From: Pseudomonas migulae
GTDB taxonomy: Bacteria; Pseudomonadota; Gammaproteobacteria; Pseudomonadales; Pseudomonadaceae
Length of the DNA: 64,000 nt
Assembly (NCBI RefSeq): GCF_024169315.1
Contig: NZ_JALJWR010000001.1
Coordinates: forward strand, 455,501 to 519,500
Direction: 5' to 3'
Positions within the stretch are counted from its first letter, which is position 1. Each line of letters begins with the position of its first letter. The notes under the pieces are model-generated. The model had not been told where the DNA came from and did no database searches. It saw only the letters and a list, made by a program, of their open reading frames with translations. Below are positions 43,504 to 53,653 of the stretch, piece after piece. Position numbers and translations under genes: made by a program.

Positions 43504-43797
43504 CTAGACGATCGGAAAGCTGTTGAAGTCGACGGCGTTGGCCAGTCGGCTGTCGATAAGGCCGATAAAGCCTTGGACTTCAGGGCAGTTGAAATGCATC
43601 TGCATGGCCGCTTCCGATTGCCAGCGTGCGCTGACGTTCCAGCGGTTGCTGTCCTCGGGGCAGCGGTCGACCATATAGGATTCACAGCCCGGTTGTTCGC
43701 GCAGGGTTTCGACAATCTTTTGCAGTTGCTTACCCAGTTCGTCCGAGCGGCCGGCGGCGGCCTGCACCCTTACGGTGTTGATCACTTCGTTGGACAT
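43504..43797 (-). CDS. Putative quinol monooxygenase (ABM domain)
   Basis: Small cytoplasmic protein of 97 aa with the ferredoxin-like antibiotic biosynthesis monooxygenase fold, as in YgiN. Visible features are the NTVRVQAAAGRSDELGKQLQ helix, LREQPGCESYMVDRCPED and SARWQSEAAMQMHFNCPEVQ. Proteins of this family oxidise quinols or other aromatics without cofactor, but many have other roles. It lies between the cupin gene and the MocR regulator, all on the minus strand. Confidence 0.83.
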   Translation of the reverse strand: MSNEVINTVRVQAAAGRSDELGKQLQKIVETLREQPGCESYMVDRCPEDSNRWNVSARWQSEAAMQMHFNCPEVQGFIGLIDSRLANAVDFNSFPIV

Positions 43798-43920
43798 TGC
43801 TCACACTCCTGAATCAGGCCGGACGAATCCTGCTCATTGAGGGATAACGCCTATGCAGGATAGGCCCGCACCTTGGGACCGCCAATAGCCAATCGCCGGA
43901 TAAAAACCCAGACCAATCTG

Positions 43921-45354
43921 TCAGGCGACTTGCTGCAAAATGTCCCGCAGACGGTCCAGGGCGGTGTCGATGTCGAGGGTTTCAATGGCACCGAAGCCCA
44001 TGAGAAGCCCGGCCCGTGGCGCTTGTTGATAGTAGAAGTCGTCGATGGAATACAGTCCCACTTCGACCTTTTTCGCCAGTTCGATCACCAATGGCATATC
44101 CATAGGCACTTTGCACATAAGCACCATGTGAAACCCGGCGGTGCTTTGGATGGCTTCGAACCAAGGGGACAGGTCACCCGCGACACGCGTCAGGATTCGC
44201 TCACGACGCCCGGCGTAGATCGTATGGCAACGGCGAATGTGCTTGAGCAGGCAGCCTTCGGCGATGAATTTGGCCAGCGCCCACTGGGGCAGGGTGGAGG
44301 TATGCCGGTCGGTGAGTTGCTTGGCCTGGATCACCGCGTCGAGAATCGCTGGCGGCAAAATCGCGTAACCGAGGCGCAACTCCGGGAGCAAAGTTTTCGA
44401 AAAGGTCCCGACGTAGGCGACGATCCCGCGCTCATCCATGCTTTGCAGGGAGTCGGTGGGTCGTCCTTCATAGCGGAATTCGCTGTCGTAATCGTCCTCG
44501 ATGATGATCGCGCCCAACGCGTAGGCGCGCTCCAGCAACGCCACTCGCCGCGCCTGGCTCATCGGCATGCCCAGCGGAAACTGATGCGACGGCGTGACAT
44601 AAATCAGCTGCGTACCGAGGGGGATTTTGTCGACCTGAATGCCTTCGGCATCGACCGGCACGCCGATCACCGTGGCGCCGTGGCTGCCGAACAGCAGGCG
44701 CGCGGGCGGGTAGCCGGGGTCTTCCATGGCGACGATGCTGCCGGGGCGGGTCATCACGCGGGAGATCAGGTCCAGCGCCTGTTGCGCGCCGTTGCATACC
44801 ACCACGTCTTCGTCCTGACAGTTCACGCCACGGGAAAACGCGATATGCCGGGCAATCGCATTGCGCAGCGCCGGAAGCCCTTCGGGCAGGCTGTAGAAAC
44901 CCTTTGAACCGGTCATCTGGCGCAAGGCGTGAGAGGTGCAGCGTCGCCAATCGTCTTGCGGAAACTGCCCCTTGCTGGTGGCGCCACCGATGAAGTCATA
45001 GCGCAACGAACCTTCCAGCGTCGGATGGCGCAAAAACACCGGCAGGTTGCGCCATGACTCGATGACGTCGGCACTCGCCAATTGCATATGGCTTTGCTTG
45101 GGCTGCGCTTTTGCGGTCCGGGCATTGACGTAGGTGCCTTTGCCGATCACGCCGGTGAGGAAGTTTTCATACGTCAGTTGTGCGTAGGTGTCGGAAATGG
45201 TCTTGCGCGAGATGCCCAGCTGTTCGGCCAGCAATCGACTGGGCGGCAGCTGCGTCCCGGCTGCCAGGCGGCCGGATTCGATGGCGCTGCGCAGTTGGTT
45301 GTACAACTGGCCTGCCAGGTCCTTGCGGCCGTTGATGACAACATGAAGTTCCAT
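43921..45354 (-). CDS. MocR-type regulator (GntR HTH fused to aminotransferase domain)
   Basis: Transcription regulator of 477 aa. The N-terminal winged HTH (about residues 5-72) reads QLYNQLRSAIESGRLAAGTQ, PPSRLLAEQLGISRKTISDT. The rest is a fold-type I aminotransferase domain that binds PLP; the lysine is in TFSKTLLPELRLGY near residue 320. The start at 45354 is chosen because it begins directly before the HTH; upstream in-frame codons look non-coding. It is divergent from the AhpD-like gene 205 bases away, the usual arrangement for a MocR regulator and its target. Confidence 0.92.
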   Translation of the reverse strand: MELHVVINGRKDLAGQLYNQLRSAIESGRLAAGTQLPPSRLLAEQLGISRKTISDTYAQLTYENFLTGVIGKGTYVNARTAKAQPKQSHMQLASADVIESWRNLPVFLRHPTLEGSLRYDFIGGATSKGQFPQDDWRRCTSHALRQMTGSKGFYSLPEGLPALRNAIARHIAFSRGVNCQDEDVVVCNGAQQALDLISRVMTRPGSIVAMEDPGYPPARLLFGSHGATVIGVPVDAEGIQVDKIPLGTQLIYVTPSHQFPLGMPMSQARRVALLERAYALGAIIIEDDYDSEFRYEGRPTDSLQSMDERGIVAYVGTFSKTLLPELRLGYAILPPAILDAVIQAKQLTDRHTSTLPQWALAKFIAEGCLLKHIRRCHTIYAGRRERILTRVAGDLSPWFEAIQSTAGFHMVLMCKVPMDMPLVIELAKKVEVGLYSIDDFYYQQAPRAGLLMGFGAIETLDIDTALDRLRDILQQVA

Positions 45355-45559
45355 ACCGACGGGGCTCCTTGGGGCGGTTGAGACGCGTGTGCGTCGCGTC
45401 AGATTACGCGCAAGCTCCGCTGCGCAGAAGTTGCGTGGCTGAAAAACCGCGGATTGGCCTGTTGTCGGGTGGTCCACCGGAATTTCGCTGAATTGGATCT
45501 GTAACGCGTGCGCATCAGCGCCTACTGTAAAAAACATCTATCGATCTATGAGGCACGCC

Positions 45560-46000
45560 ATGACTTCCCGTCTGGATTACTACAGCGCGTCGCCCAAAGC
45601 GATGAAAGCGATGATTGCCATGGAGGCGCTGACCAGCAACCTGAGCATCGAGCCGGCGCTGTTGCACCTGATCAAGATCCGCGCCTCGCAGCTCAATGGC
45701 TGCGCCTTTTGTACCGACATGCATTCGGTAGACGCGCGGCGTCTCGGCGAGACCGACCGGCGCCTGTATTCGATCGTGGTCTGGCGCGACAGTGGTTTCT
45801 TCAACCCTCGGGAGCGCGCGGCGCTGGCGTGGACCGAGGCGGTTACCTTGCTCTCGCAAAGCCATGTGCCCGACGACGTCTACGCCCAGGCCCGGGAGCA
45901 GTTCAGTGACAGCGAGATGGTCGACCTGACCATCGCGGTCACCACCATCAACAGCTGGAATCGCCTGGCCGTGAGTTTTCGACAAACCCCCAGCGCATGA
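45560..46000 (+). CDS. Carboxymuconolactone decarboxylase/AhpD family protein
   Basis: All-helical protein of 146 aa with the AhpD-like redox motif CAFCTDMH (C48, C51, H55). Such proteins reduce peroxides or act as alkylhydroperoxidase partners; others are decarboxylases, but the CxxC-H motif favours a peroxidase-like role. The ATG at 45560 is used. It is divergently transcribed from the MocR regulator, its probable controller. Confidence 0.9.
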   Translation: MTSRLDYYSASPKAMKAMIAMEALTSNLSIEPALLHLIKIRASQLNGCAFCTDMHSVDARRLGETDRRLYSIVVWRDSGFFNPRERAALAWTEAVTLLSQSHVPDDVYAQAREQFSDSEMVDLTIAVTTINSWNRLAVSFRQTPSA

Positions 46001-46045
46001 AGTAAAGCTGTTCACTTGAGAAAATCCTCAGGCGAGCAAGAAATC

Positions 46046-46166
46046 TGTGGCGAGGGGATTTATCCCCGTTGGGGCGCGAAGCGGCCCCAGGTGTGGCCAG
46101 GCAAACTGAATTGTCCGGATTGGCGACTGCTTCGCAGCCGAACGGGGATAAATCCCCTCGCCACAA
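46046..46166. repeat. BIME of the GTGGCGAGGGGATTTATCCCC type
   Basis: Inverted pair of a REP family different from the other copies: GTGGCGAGGGGATTTATCCCC on the left and its complement on the right, with an inner TTCGCAGCC-type palindrome. Further out, CTGTTCACTT (46009-46018) and AAGTGAACAG form a second inverted pair. Confidence 0.8.
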
Positions 46167-46284
46167 ATTTACATACCTGTACTTAAGTGAACAGCATTAC
46201 AGCGCATGAAGCGGTTGTCACAGCAGGTTCATGAAGGGTGCGCAAAATGAGGTTTTCAAAGGACATATCGACAGGGAGTCATCG

Positions 46285-47265
46285 ATGTCATTCATGGAAA
46301 CCACAGGGCGCCAAATCCCTGCCGAATACCGTTTGCCGCTAGCCACCACGCCGTCCTGGCGTGCGCAAGCCCCGGCGATTGACCCGCAACTGGTTCAGGC
46401 GTTCATGGTCAGTGCCCGTTGTGGCTGTTTCATGCAGGCGGCCCGCAGCCTCAACATCAAAGCGACCTTGCTGCGCAAACAACTGGCGCAGCTCGAAGCG
46501 CAACTGCAGTGTTCGCTGTTCAGCCATTGCGACAGTAGCATCGCCCTCAGCCGTGAAGGCTTGCAGCTTCAGGCGCAGTTGATTGCGTTGGCTCATGAGC
46601 GTGATTTGCCGGTGATCGAGCAGCCGTTGGTGCGCCTGGCGGTTGCCGAATCGATCCTGCACGACATCCTCGGTCGCGACCTGGTGGCCTTGTTGCGCCG
46701 CAACGCCAGCGTACGCCTGGACATCATCACCCTCGACAGCGAACTGACGCTGCAAGCCGTCAGCGCCGATGTGGTCGTGTGGCTGGCCGGAACCGAATCA
46801 CCGCTGCCGGGCCCGAGCTTTGCGGTCAGCGAGCCCCGGCGCCTGGCGCGGCTTGACTACCAGCCGCACATCGCCAAGCGATACTCACGAACGGCATCGC
46901 GCCCGGACAGTCTCGATGACCTCGCCGATTACCTGTTGGTGCAATGGCAGTCTCACTGTCAGGTCGAGAGTTTCGTGCCGTGGAATGCCTTGGTGGACCA
47001 GCGCCTGGCCGGCGTCGTGCAGCTGCATTCCTATGAATTGCTGCTGGAGATGATTCGTTGCAGCGCCTGCATCGGTTTGCTGCCCGGCTACATCAGCCAC
47101 TTCGACCGCGGCCTCATCGCGTTGCCGGGGTTGTTTGGCCAACCGATGCAGCGTCAGGTGTGGATGGCGGTGAATGCGCAGTCCGAGGGCGAAGCGCAGG
47201 TGCAGATGATCGTCGAGCTGATCCAGAACACCTTCAATGAACGCCGCGATTGGTTCTTAGGCTGA
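46285..47265 (+). CDS. LysR family transcriptional regulator
   Basis: Regulator of 326 aa. The N-terminal HTH (about residues 35-95) reads DPQLVQAFMVSARCGCFMQA, ARSLNIKATLLRKQLAQLEA and then a linker helix. The C-terminal effector domain has the usual two-lobe layout, with the LRLAVAE-like strand at about residue 115 and GLLPGYISHF near 272. AGGGAG precedes the ATG at 46285. No divergent gene is adjacent, so its target is not evident; the upstream gap is filled by a REP pair. Confidence 0.87.
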   Translation: MSFMETTGRQIPAEYRLPLATTPSWRAQAPAIDPQLVQAFMVSARCGCFMQAARSLNIKATLLRKQLAQLEAQLQCSLFSHCDSSIALSREGLQLQAQLIALAHERDLPVIEQPLVRLAVAESILHDILGRDLVALLRRNASVRLDIITLDSELTLQAVSADVVVWLAGTESPLPGPSFAVSEPRRLARLDYQPHIAKRYSRTASRPDSLDDLADYLLVQWQSHCQVESFVPWNALVDQRLAGVVQLHSYELLLEMIRCSACIGLLPGYISHFDRGLIALPGLFGQPMQRQVWMAVNAQSEGEAQVQMIVELIQNTFNERRDWFLG

Positions 47266-47274
47266 ACTCTATCC

Positions 47275-47369
47275 AATGTGGGAGCGGGCTTGCTCGCGAT
47301 AGCGGTATGTCAGTCGCTATCAATGTTGACTGACACACCGCTATCGCGAGCAAGCCCGCTCCCACATTT
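47275..47369. repeat. BIME between the LysR and GNAT genes
   Basis: Inverted pair of AATGTGGGAGCGGGCTTGCT-type REPs with matching CGCGATAGCGGT arms. Confidence 0.87.
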
Positions 47370-47437
47370 GGATCTCGCTATACCGGAAGATTGCGTTGTA
47401 GAGTGAGGGCCATGTCTGTCTCAAGGATGAATCACCC

Positions 47438-47959
47438 ATGACCGTCGCTGACGCTGCCATCACCCTCGATCGCTTCAACGAATCCCATCTCGAAGGCATT
47501 ACCGCGCTCTACAACGAGCCGGCCGTGACCCGGCAGGTCCTGCAAATGCCGTTTCAATCCATCGAGGTCTGGCGCAAACGCCTGGCGCCGGACAACGAAC
47601 GCGACATCAAGCTGGTGGCGCTGCATCAGGGCCTGGTGATCGGCAGCATTGGCCTGGAGCAGTTCACGCGGATCCGGCGCAGTCACGCCGGCAGCTTCGG
47701 CATGGGCGTCTTGCCGGCGTGGCAGGGGAAAGGTGTTGGCTCGAAGCTGCTGGCCACTGCGCTGGACATCGCCGACAACTGGATGAACCTGCAACGGGTC
47801 GAGCTTTCGGTGTACGCCGACAACGAAGCGGCCATCGGCTTGTACCGCAAGTTCGGCTTTGAAACCGAAGGCCTGTTTCGCGACTACGCCGTGCGTGACG
47901 GAAGGCTGGTGGACACCTTGAGCATGGCGCGTCTGCGTCGCACGCCCAAGGCCGGTTGA
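47438..47959 (+). CDS. GNAT family N-acetyltransferase
   Basis: Cytoplasmic acetyltransferase of 173 aa. Acetyl-CoA-binding motif A is GMGVLPAWQGKGVGSKLL (about residues 88-105, with QGKGVG as pyrophosphate loop). VELSVYADNEAAIGLYRKFGFETEG gives the motif B region typical of RimJ/RimL-like and YhhY-type enzymes. AAGGA precedes the ATG. The acceptor is not known. It converges with the racemase gene, with 1 base between the two stops. Confidence 0.9.
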   Translation: MTVADAAITLDRFNESHLEGITALYNEPAVTRQVLQMPFQSIEVWRKRLAPDNERDIKLVALHQGLVIGSIGLEQFTRIRRSHAGSFGMGVLPAWQGKGVGSKLLATALDIADNWMNLQRVELSVYADNEAAIGLYRKFGFETEGLFRDYAVRDGRLVDTLSMARLRRTPKAG

Positions 47960-47960
47960 G

Positions 47961-48653
47961 TCACTGCGCCAATGCGAACGCCACCGCCGCCTGCGCATGC
48001 AGCTCGGTGGTGTCGAGCAGGGGCAGGGCGCTGTGTTCGAGTTTGATCAGCAAGCCGATTTCGGTGCAGCCAAGGATGATGGCCTGGGCGCCGCGTTGGC
48101 GCAGGGACTCAATGACCTGCTGATAAATCCGGCGTGATGCCTCGCTGATGACCCCGACGCACAACTCGTCGTAAATGATCCGGTGCACGGCCTGACGCTC
48201 CTCGGCCTCCGGCACCAGAACGGTCAGCCCCATCGACGTCAGGCGCTCCTTGAGAAAGTCCTGTTCCATGGTGAACGCCGTGCCCAGCAATCCGACCTTC
48301 AACGCACCGGCCTCGACAGCCGCCTGACCGGCCGGGTCGGCGATGTGCAGGAACGGAATACTGATCGCCGCCTGAATCTGCCCGGCGACCTTGTGCATGG
48401 TTTTGGTGCACAGCACCACGCATTCGGCGCCACCCGCTTCAAGCCGCCGCGCCGCATCCACCAGGATCAATGCCGCATCGTCCCAGCGTCCGGCATGCTG
48501 AGCCTGTTCGACAGGCCCGAAGTCGACGCTGTACATCATCAATTGCGCCGAACGCAACGGCCCGAGCCGGTCGCGTACCTGTTGGTTGATGAGGCGATAG
48601 TACTCGGCGCTGGACTCCCAGCTCATGCCGCCGATAAGGCCGATGGTGCGCAT
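47961..48653 (-). CDS. Aspartate/glutamate racemase family protein
   Basis: Cofactor-independent racemase of 230 aa. The N-terminus IGLIGGMSWESSAEYYRLIN is typical of the YgeA-like aspartate/glutamate racemases. Two catalytic thiols are in VVLCTKTMHK (C82) and IILGCTEIGLL (C196). The start at 48653 is chosen because the IGLIGGMS strand follows immediately. It probably racemises aspartate, glutamate or a related amino acid; broad specificity is known for the YgeA type. It is divergent from the 164-aa gene. Confidence 0.9.
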   Translation of the reverse strand: MRTIGLIGGMSWESSAEYYRLINQQVRDRLGPLRSAQLMMYSVDFGPVEQAQHAGRWDDAALILVDAARRLEAGGAECVVLCTKTMHKVAGQIQAAISIPFLHIADPAGQAAVEAGALKVGLLGTAFTMEQDFLKERLTSMGLTVLVPEAEERQAVHRIIYDELCVGVISEASRRIYQQVIESLRQRGAQAIILGCTEIGLLIKLEHSALPLLDTTELHAQAAVAFALAQ

Positions 48654-48792
48654 GGCGTGCTCCTGTTGATGGCGGTCCCCAAGCCGCGAGTGTCCCGTGA
48701 TGTGACCGCCTGTGCAATTGACTTGTACGGCCGGCGCCGGCATCTGCCATGCTCGAAGTCCGCAGCACTGCTTCAACCAAAGGAACACCGCA

Positions 48793-49287
48793 ATGGACGA
48801 CGTACAGCAACTGGGTGAGATGCTTCGCCACTACGCAGACAGCGAAGCGCACAAAAAACAACTGTTCGAGTCGCAATCGGCCGTGTGGGCGACGCGCATT
48901 GGCGAGCTGTTCGATCAGATCCAGCAATGGCTGGAACCGGTCCAGGCGCCGAACCTGCTGGAAGTGAGCCGTGAGGCCTACGTGGCCTCGGGGCCGAGCG
49001 TTCCGGTCGAGACTTCGACGTTCAAGACCGAGAAGCTCGGCATCGTGATCGCCGGCAAACCGGTGGAGTTCGTCCCGGATGTGATGGGCTCGGGCGGACA
49101 GATTTCCCTGGCCGTGATGGGCCTGACCGCCGCGCGCTACGGCAGCATTTCCCTGGTATGCCTGCCGCCGTCGAGCAACTGGCAGTGGCGCAAGACCAAT
49201 GGCCTGAAAGACCCGGACACCTTTGCCTTCGACGCGAACTTCCTGGCGCAGCAGTTGCAGAGCCTGATTCCCCGCGATCGCGGCTGA
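48793..49287 (+). CDS. Conserved hypothetical protein
   Basis: Soluble protein of 164 aa with no signal peptide. The N-terminal third is helical (LGEMLRHYADSEAHKKQLFE, WATRIGELFDQIQQWL), and the rest has beta-rich segments (KLGIVIAGKPVEFVPDVMGS, YGSISLVCLPPSSNWQWRK). AAAGGAA precedes the ATG. No family is recognised. The layout suggests a small alpha-plus-beta protein with a coiled or dimerising N-terminus. Confidence 0.75.
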   Translation: MDDVQQLGEMLRHYADSEAHKKQLFESQSAVWATRIGELFDQIQQWLEPVQAPNLLEVSREAYVASGPSVPVETSTFKTEKLGIVIAGKPVEFVPDVMGSGGQISLAVMGLTAARYGSISLVCLPPSSNWQWRKTNGLKDPDTFAFDANFLAQQLQSLIPRDRG

Positions 49288-49310
49288 ATTATCCGAGGCA
49301 GACACATAAC

Positions 49311-49403
49311 CCTGTGGGAGCGGGCTTGCCCGCGATGACGGCGTCAAATTCAATACATTCGTTGACTGACACTCCGCTATCGCGGGCAAGCCCGCTCCCA
49401 CAG
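49311..49403. repeat. BIME between convergent genes
   Basis: Inverted pair of CTGTGGGAGCGGGCTTGCCC-type REPs; the right half, GCAAGCCCGCTCCCACAG, is an intact version of the site occupied by the IS110 element. Confidence 0.87.
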
Positions 49404-49417
49404 TGACTGGTGGTGTA

Positions 49418-49639
49418 TTAAATATCGAGGTTTCCCCATCCGGGTTTTTCCACCTCGGGCGCCACCGCCTTCACGACTTTCCCCGTCGCCAATTCCACCC
49501 GCCGCGCCACCTCCGGATCATCGGCAAACGGCAGCAGGCTCGCATCTTCCAGACTCTGCGCCGTCTGCTGCTTCAGGCAGTATTCGACCGCCAGCCAAAG
49601 CCCCACGACGCCTAAACCATTGAGCACCCACTCGATCAT
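49418..49639 (-). CDS. Small single-helix protein after the orphan CcoN
   Basis: A 73-aa product with one N-terminal transmembrane helix (about residues 3-22, WVLNGLGVVGLWLAVEYCL) and a polar C-terminal tail. It is 15 bases downstream of the orphan ccoN. Size and topology resemble small cbb3-associated subunits such as CcoQ or CcoM, but no sequence motif settles this. A matching hypothetical gene (PA4134) accompanies ccoN4 (PA4133) in P. aeruginosa, recalled from the literature. Confidence 0.7.
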   Translation of the reverse strand: MIEWVLNGLGVVGLWLAVEYCLKQQTAQSLEDASLLPFADDPEVARRVELATGKVVKAVAPEVEKPGWGNLDI

Positions 49640-49654
49640 CTCCAGCTCCTCGCC

Positions 49655-51082
<1,428 letters not shown>

Positions 51083-51186
51083 GGTCAATGCTTCCACGGT
51101 TGCAAAGTCTTGCCAGGCCACCCGGACTGGCATGCTGCCCACTGTAGAAACCCTGCCGGAAACAAAACAGACTCAGAAAAACAGAG

Positions 51187-51200
51187 TTTATGCGGATCAG
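51187..51200. promoter_or_regulatory. Candidate ANR/FNR box
   Basis: TTTATGCGGATCAG matches TTGAT-N4-ATCAA at 8 of 10 positions. It lies in the divergent region, about 105 bases before the ccoN start and 147 before the reductase start. Weak on its own; supported by the oxygen-dependent control of related clusters. Confidence 0.35.
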
Positions 51201-51230
51201 ATCAGACGCCTGCCTGCGTTGATCTGCCGC
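51192..51230. promoter_or_regulatory. Imperfect inverted repeat in the ccoN/reductase promoter region
   Basis: GCGG-(AT)-CAGATCA at 51192-51204 and TGATCTG-CCGC at 51220-51230 form a palindrome with CAGATCA / TGATCTG as perfect 7-bp arms. It is a candidate regulator site overlapping the weak ANR box. Confidence 0.4.
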
Positions 51231-51346
51231 AGTCTGATACGGTTTTTTAGCCTTCAGGTGAATCTGTAATGTGTTGCGGCGCTCGGCCATAGTCACTTCC
51301 TCAAAAGCGAGCCGCAGAGCCCGATCAATCCTGATGAGGTAGCCAC

Positions 51347-53020
51347 ATGTATCAGTACGACGACTATGACCGGGCGCTGGTCTTCGAGCGGGTTGCGCAG
51401 TTTCGTGATCAGGTCGAACGCTTCACAGCGGGCGAGTTGAGCGAAGAGGAATTCCTGCCGTTGCGCTTGCAGAACGGCCTGTACATGCAAAAACACGCGT
51501 ACATGCTGCGTGTGGCCATTCCCTACGGCACGCTCAGTGCCACGCAAATGCGCACGCTGGCGAGCATCGCCCGGGATTACGACCGCGGCTATGGCCACTT
51601 CACCACTCGGCAGAACATGCAGTTCAACTGGATCGAACTGGCCCAGGTGCCGGAGATTCTCGAACGCCTGGCCGAGGTGGAAATGCATGCGATCCAGACC
51701 TCCGGCAACTGTGTGCGCAACATCACCACCGAAGCCTTCGCCGGGGTCGCGGCGGACGAGTTGATCGATCCGCGGCCACTGGCGGAAATCCTGCGCCAAT
51801 GGTCCACGATCAACCCGGAATTCCTGTTCCTGCCGCGCAAGTTCAAGATCGCCATTTGCTCGGCCGAACAGGACCGCGCGGCGATCATGATGCATGACAT
51901 CGGCCTCTATCTTTACCCCGGTGCCGATGGGCAAATGCTCCTGCGCGTCATCGTTGGTGGTGGTTTGGGACGCACGCCCATCCTTGGTTTGCAGATTCGC
52001 GAAGGCTTGCCGTGGCAGCACTTGCTGTCCTACGTCGAGGCGGTGCTGCGGGTTTATAACCGTCATGGCCGGCGCGACAACAAGTACAAGGCGCGGATCA
52101 AGATTCTGGTCAAGGCGCTGGGCATCGACGCCTTTGCCAGGGAAGTGGAGGAGGAGTGGCAGCACCTGAAGGACGGCCCGGCGCAGTTGACCGGCGTCGA
52201 ATACGAGCGTGTCGCCAGTGCCTTCGTGCCACCGGATTACCGTTCGTTGTCCAACACCGACCTGGAATTCGGCACACGCCTGGCGGAGAACCCGACCTTC
52301 GCCCGCTGGGTGTCGCGCAACGTCCAGCCGCACAAGGTGCCGGGCTACGCCAGTGTTGTGCTGTCGACCAAACCGGGTATCGCGGCACCGCCGGGCGATG
52401 TTACCGACAAGCAAATGGACGCCGTGGCCGGGTGGTCCGAGCAGTTCGGTTTTGGCGAAATCCGCATCGCCCATGAGCAGAACATCGTCCTGCCGGACGT
52501 GCCGAAGTCGGACCTGTTCGCCCTCTGGAACCTGGCTTGCGAGCAGGGCCTCGGCAGCGCCAATGTCGGATTGCTGACCGACATCATCGCGTGCCCCGGT
52601 GGGGATTTCTGTGCCCTGGCCAACGCCAAGTCGATCCCGATCGCGCAAGGCATCCAGGCGCGTTTCGAAGACCTGGACTACCTGCATGATCTGGGCGATA
52701 TCAGCCTCAACATTTCCGGGTGCATGAACGCCTGTGGTCACCACCACATCGGCAACATCGGCATTCTTGGCGTCGACAAGAACGGCAGCGAGTGGTACCA
52801 GATCACGCTCGGCGGCGCCCAGGGCAAGAACAGTGCGCTGGGTAAAGTCATCGGACCGTCCTTCAGCGCCGCCGAAGTGCCCGACGTCATCGAGCGAATC
52901 ATCGCCACGTTCGTAAGCTACCGCGAGAGCGAAGAACTGTTCGTCGACACTTTGCAGCGCATCGGTCTGGAGCCCTTCAAGGAAGCGGTTTATCCGAAGC
53001 TGCTGGAGGTGTCGGCATGA
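51347..53020 (+). CDS. Siroheme nitrite/sulfite reductase
   Basis: Cytoplasmic siroheme and [4Fe-4S] reductase of 557 aa. The cluster/siroheme cysteines are CPGGDFC (C416, C422) and CMNAC (C459, C463), the C-x5-C ... C-x3-C pattern. Two repeated ferredoxin-like half domains are seen, with TTRQNMQFNWI and GNCVRNITTEAFAGVA in the first. The DUF934 gene follows with an ATGA overlap, a pairing seen with assimilatory sulfite reductases. The divergent ccoN and the match to PA4130 suggest a cyanide- or low-oxygen-linked role, so sulfite versus nitrite cannot be decided from sequence. Confidence 0.9.
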   Translation: MYQYDDYDRALVFERVAQFRDQVERFTAGELSEEEFLPLRLQNGLYMQKHAYMLRVAIPYGTLSATQMRTLASIARDYDRGYGHFTTRQNMQFNWIELAQVPEILERLAEVEMHAIQTSGNCVRNITTEAFAGVAADELIDPRPLAEILRQWSTINPEFLFLPRKFKIAICSAEQDRAAIMMHDIGLYLYPGADGQMLLRVIVGGGLGRTPILGLQIREGLPWQHLLSYVEAVLRVYNRHGRRDNKYKARIKILVKALGIDAFAREVEEEWQHLKDGPAQLTGVEYERVASAFVPPDYRSLSNTDLEFGTRLAENPTFARWVSRNVQPHKVPGYASVVLSTKPGIAAPPGDVTDKQMDAVAGWSEQFGFGEIRIAHEQNIVLPDVPKSDLFALWNLACEQGLGSANVGLLTDIIACPGGDFCALANAKSIPIAQGIQARFEDLDYLHDLGDISLNISGCMNACGHHHIGNIGILGVDKNGSEWYQITLGGAQGKNSALGKVIGPSFSAAEVPDVIERIIATFVSYRESEELFVDTLQRIGLEPFKEAVYPKLLEVSA

Positions 53021-53496
53021 ACAATCTGCTGCGGCTGGAGGCAGGTAAGGCGCGGATTGTCGCTGACGATCAGTGGACCTTGCTCAGGGACCTTGATGCG
53101 GAGTGGCCCTCGGGGCCGGTGATTGTGCCGCTGTCCCGTTGGCTGGAAGACCCGCAACGGCATGGGGTCTGGTTGGGCCCGGACGATGAGGTGGAGTGCC
53201 TCAAGCCGTGGCTTGCACAACTGCCGCTGATTGCCCTGGATTTTCCGAGTTTCCGGGACGGACGCGCTTATAGCCAGGCGTACCTGCTGCGCACCCGACT
53301 GGGCTGGACCGGCGAATTGCGCGCGGTCGGCGATGTGCTGCGCGACCAGCTCAGCCACATGCGCCAATGCGGTTTCGACAGCTTTGCCGTACGCGAAGAC
53401 AAGTCCGCTGAAGATGCGCTCAAGGGCTTGGCGGGCATGAGCGTGCTGTATGGGCGTTCGGTGATTGAGCCGCGCCCGTTGTTCCGGCGGCGATAA
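53017..53496 (+). CDS. DUF934 domain protein
   Basis: Protein of 159 aa in the DUF934 family, found next to sulfite/nitrite reductases and once considered an oxidoreductase partner. Conserved parts are WPSGPVIVPLSRWLEDPQRH, LPLIALDFPSFRDGRAYSQA and the LRTRLGWTGELRAVGDVLRD segment. It overlaps the reductase stop by ATGA, so they are translated as a pair. Function is unknown; electron delivery or subunit assembly would fit. Confidence 0.9.
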   Translation: MNNLLRLEAGKARIVADDQWTLLRDLDAEWPSGPVIVPLSRWLEDPQRHGVWLGPDDEVECLKPWLAQLPLIALDFPSFRDGRAYSQAYLLRTRLGWTGELRAVGDVLRDQLSHMRQCGFDSFAVREDKSAEDALKGLAGMSVLYGRSVIEPRPLFRRR

Positions 53497-53505
53497 GAGA
53501 AGATC

Positions 53506-53582
53506 AAAAGATCGCAGCCTTCGGCAGCTCCTACGGGTGTACACAGCACGGTGCAGGAGCTGCCGAAGGCTGCGATCTTTTT
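53506..53582. repeat. Large hairpin of the GATCGCAGCCTTCGGCAGCTCC type
   Basis: Nearly perfect inverted repeat (AAAAGATCGCAGCCTTCGGC and its complement at the right end), ending in TTTTT. It is a REP family different from the other copies and doubles as a bidirectional terminator 10 bases after the DUF934 stop. Confidence 0.82.
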
Positions 53583-53653
53583 GCTTGGGACGGTGATCCC
53601 GTTTTGATAGAGTCCGCGCCTCACAAGGAAGTCAGTAAAGAAAGGAGTCTGGT

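Noticed and set aside
51347..53020. Ordinary assimilatory sulfite reductase CysI
   Set aside because: Cofactor motifs fit, but the neighbours and the match to PA4130 make a plain assimilatory role uncertain, so the specific name was not used.
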